A DNA stretch of 9,273 nucleotides from positions 1-9,273 of the forward strand of contig JANJUH010000001.1 of NCBI GenBank assembly GCA_024710675.1, written 5' to 3'. The DNA comes from Lysobacterales bacterium (lineage in GTDB: Bacteria > Pseudomonadota > Gammaproteobacteria > Xanthomonadales > SZUA-5). The position numbers and the translations under genes were made by a program. Shown piece after piece: positions 5,698-9,273 of this stretch; position 1 is the stretch's first letter, and each line of letters opens with the position of its first letter. The notes beneath the pieces were generated by a model. The model was not told the DNA's origin, searched no databases, and saw nothing but the letters and a program-made list of their open reading frames with translations.

Positions 5698-8600
5698 ATG
5701 GGCTTCGAGAAGCTGCTCCGCCACGGCACGCTGATCGCGGTCGCGGTCCTGGTGCTCTGTGTGCTCGGCCTCGCCGCCGCCTTGCGGGTACCGGTGCAGA
5801 TGATCCCGGACCTCGAGGTGCGCACGATATCGATCGACACCGGCTGGCCGGGCGCAACTCCGCAGGATGTGGAGCAGGAGATCCTGCTGGAACAGGAGCA
5901 GTACCTGCGCACATTGCCGAACCTGCGCCGCATGGTCTCCAGCGCCAGCACCGGGCGCGCGCGGATCACGCTGGAGTTCCCCTTCGGCGTCGACATCAAC
6001 GAGGCCCTGGTGCGCACCAACAATGCACTGAGCCAGGTGCCGGCCTATCCCGAGAACGTCGACCAGCCGCGGCTGTCGACCAGCAGTTTCTCGGAGAACT
6101 CCTTCATGTTCTTCCGCATCGTGCCGACCGCCGATGCCGGCGCGCCGCTCGATCTCGACATGCTCGGGGACTTCCTCGACGACGAGGTGCGGCCGCGCAT
6201 CGAACGCGTGCCCGGCGTGGCGCTGGTGGAGATCGGCGGCAGCAGCCAGCGCCAGGTGCGGATCGAGGTCGATCCGGCGAAGCTGGCCCAGCGCGGCCTG
6301 GGTCTCGACCAGGTGCGCAGCGCGGTCCGCGTGCGCAACCGCGACACCTCGGCCGGCGACCTCGACAGCGGCAAGCGCCGCTACCTGCTGCGCACCGTGG
6401 GGCGCATCGGCGACGTCGAGACCCTCGCCAACCTGGTGCTGGACGAGCGCGCCGGCACCATCGTGCGCCTGAAGGATGTCGCCACCGTCACACTCGATCA
6501 CTACGAGCCGCGCGAGCTGTCCTATTTCAACGGCCGCCCGGCGCTGACGCTGTCGCTGCGGCGCGAACCGGGCTCGAACGTCATCGCGATCAAGCGCGCC
6601 GTGTTGCCGGAGGTCGAGCGCGTCAACGCCGAGCTGCTGCGTCCGCTCGGTCTGCAGATGAACTTGTCCAGCGACGATGTGCGCTACGTCGAGGACTCGG
6701 TGCGCAATGTCTGGACCAACCTGCTCCTGGGCGCCCTGCTCGCCACGGCGGTGATGTTTCTGTTCCTGCGCTCGGGAAGGGCGACCCTGCTCGGGGTCAT
6801 CGCGATCCCGATCTGCACGATTGCCGCCTTCATCGGCCTGCTCGCCTTCGGCCGCACCTTGAACGTGATCTCGCTGGCCGGCGTGGCCTTCGCGATCGGC
6901 ATGACGCTGGACAACAGCATCGTCGTGCTCGAAGCGATCGACCAGGCCCGTCGCCGCGGCGAGTCGCTGTTCGCCGCGGCAGTCGCTGGTGTGCGCCGGG
7001 TGTGGCCGGCGGTGCTCGCCTCAACCCTGACCACGGTGCTGGTCTTCGCACCGATCCTTTTCGTCGAGGAAGAGGCCGGGCAGATCTTCTCGGACATCGC
7101 GATCGCCATCTCGGCGGCGATCCTGGCCTCGATGGCGGTGGCGATCACGGTGGTCCCGGCATTGGGTTCGCGCCTGGGCGCCGGCGAGACCGCGGCCGAG
7201 CCGGCGGGCCAGGCGCTCTACGCCCGTATCGCCGGGCGTGTGGGCTGGCTGAGCGCCGATCCGCTGCGCCGCCGGGCAACGCTGGGCGGGCTGGTGGTGG
7301 CCTCGCTGCTGGTGCTGTGGGTGCTGACGCCGCCCGCCGAATACCTGCCCGAAGGCGAGGAACCCAAGACCTTCTCGCGGATGAGCGCACCGCCCGGCTA
7401 CAACCTGGCCGAGATGCGCGGCATCGGGGAATCCCTGATGCGGGATCTGGAACCCGCGCTGGCCCGTGAGCCCGGCGAGCGCGGCGCCGACGGCATCCCG
7501 GCGCTCGCCTACTACAACCTCGGCGTCAATGCGGGCGGCCTGCGCGTCATCGCCGAACCCAAGGACCCGGCCGACATTGACGCGGTGATGGACGGCCTCG
7601 ATGCGCGCTTCCGCGAGGTGCCGGGCATGCGCGCCTTCTCCGCGCGCGGCTCGATCATCTCGAGCAACGATGGCGGCTCGCGCAGCATCAACCTCGACAT
7701 CTCCGGCGCCGTCGAGCTCGGCACGCTGTTTGCGGTGGCCGAGCGCGCCTTTGCCCGCGCCGAGGCGCTGTTCGAGGGCGCGCGGGTGGGCTCCGATCCC
7801 GGCAGCCTGAGCCTGGACCAGCCGCTGCTCGAAGTGCGTCCGCGCTGGGAGCGCCTCGCCGAGGTCGGGCTCGATGGCGCCAGCTTCGGCTATGCGGTCG
7901 CCGCGCTCACCGACGGCGCCTTCGTCGACGAGCTGATCCTCGGCGACGACAAGGTCGATGTCTTTCTCTACAGCAGCGCCGGCAACGAGCAGCAACTCGA
8001 ACAACTGGCCGATCTGCCGATCGCCACGCCGAGCGGCGCGGTGTTGCCGCTGTCGGCGCTCGCCGAGTTGCGCGAGACAGTCGACAGCGGCGGCATCCGC
8101 CGGCTCGACGGCCGTCGTACCGTGACCGTCAGCATCGTGCCGCCGCGCACCGTCGCCCTGGAGACCGGTGTCGAGCGCGTGCGCGAGGAGCTGGTCGAGG
8201 CGATGCGCCTGGCCGGCGAGATCCCGCCCGGCGTGTCGATGCGGATCTCCGGCGCCAGCGACCAGCTTGGCGCCACGCGCGCAGCGATGAGCGGCAACTT
8301 CGTGATCGCGGTGCTGCTGAGCTACCTCTTGCTGGTCGCCATCTTCCGCCACTGGGGCTGGCCGCTGGTGGTCATGCTCACCGTGCCGCTGGGCATGGCC
8401 GGCGGCGTGCTCGGCCTGTCCTTACTGAACGGCTTCGGCTGGCTGGCCGGCTTCAGCCAGCCCTTCGACATGATCACGCTGCTCGGCTTCCTGGTGCTGC
8501 TCGGTACCGTGGTCAACAACCCGATCCTGATCGTCGACGAGACCCGCAAACGGCTCGCCGAAGGAGCGGCGAGCATCGAGGAGGCCGTCGCCGAGGCCGT

Positions 8601-8805
8601 GCGCTCGCGGCTGCGACCGATCCTGATGTCCACGCTGACGACGCTGTTCGGCCTCGCGCCGCTGGTGCTGATCCCCGGCGCCGGCACCGAGCTCTACCGC
8701 GGCCTCGGCGCCATCGTGCTCGGCGGCATCGCCTTCTCGACGCTGATCACGCTGAGTTTCCTGCCCTGCCTGCTGGTCGAGGTCTTGCGTTGGCGGCGGG
8801 CTTGA
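5698..8805 (+). CDS. RND family efflux transporter, inner-membrane permease subunit
   Basis: This 1035-residue protein has the full RND layout: a first membrane helix at about 8-29, a large periplasmic domain at about 30-335, helices 2-6 at about 338-490, a helix near 528-545, a second periplasmic domain to about 860, and helices 8-12 to the end. It is closer to the HAE-type (drug/hydrophobe) pumps than to the CusA metal group, because the helix-4 motif reads GMTLDNSIVVLE (401-412) and helix 10 reads VVNNPILIVDE (938-948). Aligned by motif to AcrB, D405 keeps the first proton-relay aspartate, N406 replaces the second, and N940 replaces the lysine; R971-L-R-P in helix 11 is kept. GGAG at 5685-5688 is a good ribosome site for the ATG at 5698, and the three-base gap to the adaptor gene indicates one operon. 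The gene is intact. No TolC-like gene follows, so an outer-membrane partner must come from elsewhere. Substrate unknown. Confidence 0.93.
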   Translation: MGFEKLLRHGTLIAVAVLVLCVLGLAAALRVPVQMIPDLEVRTISIDTGWPGATPQDVEQEILLEQEQYLRTLPNLRRMVSSASTGRARITLEFPFGVDINEALVRTNNALSQVPAYPENVDQPRLSTSSFSENSFMFFRIVPTADAGAPLDLDMLGDFLDDEVRPRIERVPGVALVEIGGSSQRQVRIEVDPAKLAQRGLGLDQVRSAVRVRNRDTSAGDLDSGKRRYLLRTVGRIGDVETLANLVLDERAGTIVRLKDVATVTLDHYEPRELSYFNGRPALTLSLRREPGSNVIAIKRAVLPEVERVNAELLRPLGLQMNLSSDDVRYVEDSVRNVWTNLLLGALLATAVMFLFLRSGRATLLGVIAIPICTIAAFIGLLAFGRTLNVISLAGVAFAIGMTLDNSIVVLEAIDQARRRGESLFAAAVAGVRRVWPAVLASTLTTVLVFAPILFVEEEAGQIFSDIAIAISAAILASMAVAITVVPALGSRLGAGETAAEPAGQALYARIAGRVGWLSADPLRRRATLGGLVVASLLVLWVLTPPAEYLPEGEEPKTFSRMSAPPGYNLAEMRGIGESLMRDLEPALAREPGERGADGIPALAYYNLGVNAGGLRVIAEPKDPADIDAVMDGLDARFREVPGMRAFSARGSIISSNDGGSRSINLDISGAVELGTLFAVAERAFARAEALFEGARVGSDPGSLSLDQPLLEVRPRWERLAEVGLDGASFGYAVAALTDGAFVDELILGDDKVDVFLYSSAGNEQQLEQLADLPIATPSGAVLPLSALAELRETVDSGGIRRLDGRRTVTVSIVPPRTVALETGVERVREELVEAMRLAGEIPPGVSMRISGASDQLGATRAAMSGNFVIAVLLSYLLLVAIFRHWGWPLVVMLTVPLGMAGGVLGLSLLNGFGWLAGFSQPFDMITLLGFLVLLGTVVNNPILIVDETRKRLAEGAASIEEAVAEAVRSRLRPILMSTLTTLFGLAPLVLIPGAGTELYRGLGAIVLGGIAFSTLITLSFLPCLLVEVLRWRRA

Positions 8806-8833
8806 ACACGAGTTCGCCGGCAGCAATGAGGCT

Positions 8834-8906
8834 TTGTGGGAGCGCGCTTGTCGCGCGATCGGTATCCCATCGCCAGCACCATCGCGCCACAAGGGCGCTC
8901 CCACAA
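8834..8906. repeat. Inverted pair of GTGG-type REP sequences
   Basis: The arms 8834-8859 and 8881-8906 are inverted copies matching at 24 of 26 positions, each with the head TTGTGGGAGCG. Each folds separately: GCGCG, loop CTTGT, CGCGC in the left copy; and GCGCC, loop ACAAG, GGCGC in the right copy read on the plus strand. The two differences between copies are the two partners of one base pair, so the stem is kept. The pair fills the gap between the permease stop (8805) and the stop of the opposing gene (8924), where it could terminate or protect both converging transcripts. Confidence 0.85.
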
Positions 8907-8923
8907 GCAGCCGACAGGCGACG

Positions 8924-9273
8924 TCAGGGTCCGGCGGGGGGACCGCCGGGCGGCGGCTGGTCGTTGAGGTCCGGGAACCACGGCACCTCACGAACACCGG
9001 CGAAATGCGCCTCGCGCAGTCGTGCTGCTTCCTCCTCGGCGCGGGCGCGGGTTTCGGCGTCGATATCCGGGCGCAGGCGGTCCAGTACCCGGCGCGCGCG
9101 CTCCTGTGCGTGGTCCGGGCAGACCCGTTCGCACAGCGTCGCGTAGCGCCACGCGATGGCGGCGTCCTGCGGGAACACCTGGCGCACGGGCGGGGGCGGG
9201 AACCGATCCAGCATGTATCGACTGACCTGTGTCGGACCTTTGGGCCCCGGGCCGCCGGCCTCGCGCGACCAAC
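8924..9273 (-). CDS. Hypothetical protein, C-terminal part, runs off the right edge
   Basis: I do not recognise this protein. The minus-strand frame is open from the window edge to a TGA at 8926-8924. An ATG at 9214-9212 would give 96 residues, but the frame continues upstream without a stop through 19 more codons (…GPGPKGPTQVSRY), and the ATG has only a distant AGGT upstream, so the true start is probably outside the window. The visible part is hydrophilic, with a proline patch (FPPPP) soon after the ATG, helical Ala/Glu/Arg-rich stretches, a CERVC pair of cysteines, and a proline-rich C-terminus ending PPPGGPPAGP. The alternating helices could be TPR-like, but no repeat consensus is clear. 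A second frame is also open to the edge on this strand; I prefer this one because its composition looks like a folded acidic/basic helical protein and its stop lies just past the REP pair. It converges on the efflux operon. Confidence 0.55.
   Translation of the reverse strand, partial: WSREAGGPGPKGPTQVSRYMLDRFPPPPVRQVFPQDAAIAWRYATLCERVCPDHAQERARRVLDRLRPDIDAETRARAEEEAARLREAHFAGVREVPWFPDLNDQPPPGGPPAGP

Noticed and set aside
4294..6501. Minus-strand open frame of 735 codons opposite the exonuclease and efflux genes
   Set aside because: It runs across the REP pair and parts of three genes, has low-complexity His/Gln/Arg composition and no motif. It is a GC-driven shadow.
7021..8352. Minus-strand open frame of 443 codons opposite the RND permease
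   Set aside because: It lies wholly within a strongly supported permease gene and has shadow-type composition with no domain.

Overview
The window is about two-thirds G+C by eye and reads like the chromosome of a high-GC gammaproteobacterium, perhaps a Xanthomonadales/Lysobacterales or Chromatiales relative. This rests on the protein families, the strong GC bias at third codon positions and REP-type repeats with GTAG and GTGG heads. The taxon is an inference; no rRNA or other marker gene is present.

Left block (1-4474): a sodium:solute symporter of the acetate-permease-like VC_2705 type (16-1743) ends in a strong hairpin terminator. A 336-base gap follows, holding that terminator and a 144-base dyad element with 9-base subrepeats. 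Next comes a three-part regulatory protein (cyclic-nucleotide-binding-like domain, CBS pair, DUF294 nucleotidyltransferase; 2080-3888), with a DnaQ-like 3'-5' exonuclease one base after it (3890-4474). Symporter, cNMP/CBS/DUF294 protein and exonuclease form a recurring neighbourhood in Gammaproteobacteria, often near acetyl-CoA synthetase, so the block probably concerns uptake of acetate or other short organic acids and its control. The stop codon at 3-5 is probably the end of the symporter's small DUF4212 partner, which lies outside the window.

Middle gap (4475-4629): a perfect inverted pair of GTAG-type REP sequences whose first bases supply the stop codon of the exonuclease gene, then a run of eight G.

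Right block (4630-8805): a two-gene RND efflux operon, with a secreted periplasmic adaptor and a 1035-residue inner-membrane permease three bases later. No outer-membrane channel is encoded here, so the pump would have to use a TolC-type protein encoded elsewhere. The permease retains only one of the three classical charged proton-relay residues.

Right edge (8806-9273): a second REP pair, GTGG-type with a compensated stem change, sits between the permease and a convergent minus-strand gene of unknown function that runs off the edge. All the plus-strand genes look intact. I see no RNA gene, CRISPR array, insertion sequence or clear phage gene. The large antisense frames are GC-driven shadows. 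I do not see strong evidence for a wholly new system; the least understood parts are the DUF294/exonuclease pair and the three repeat loci.
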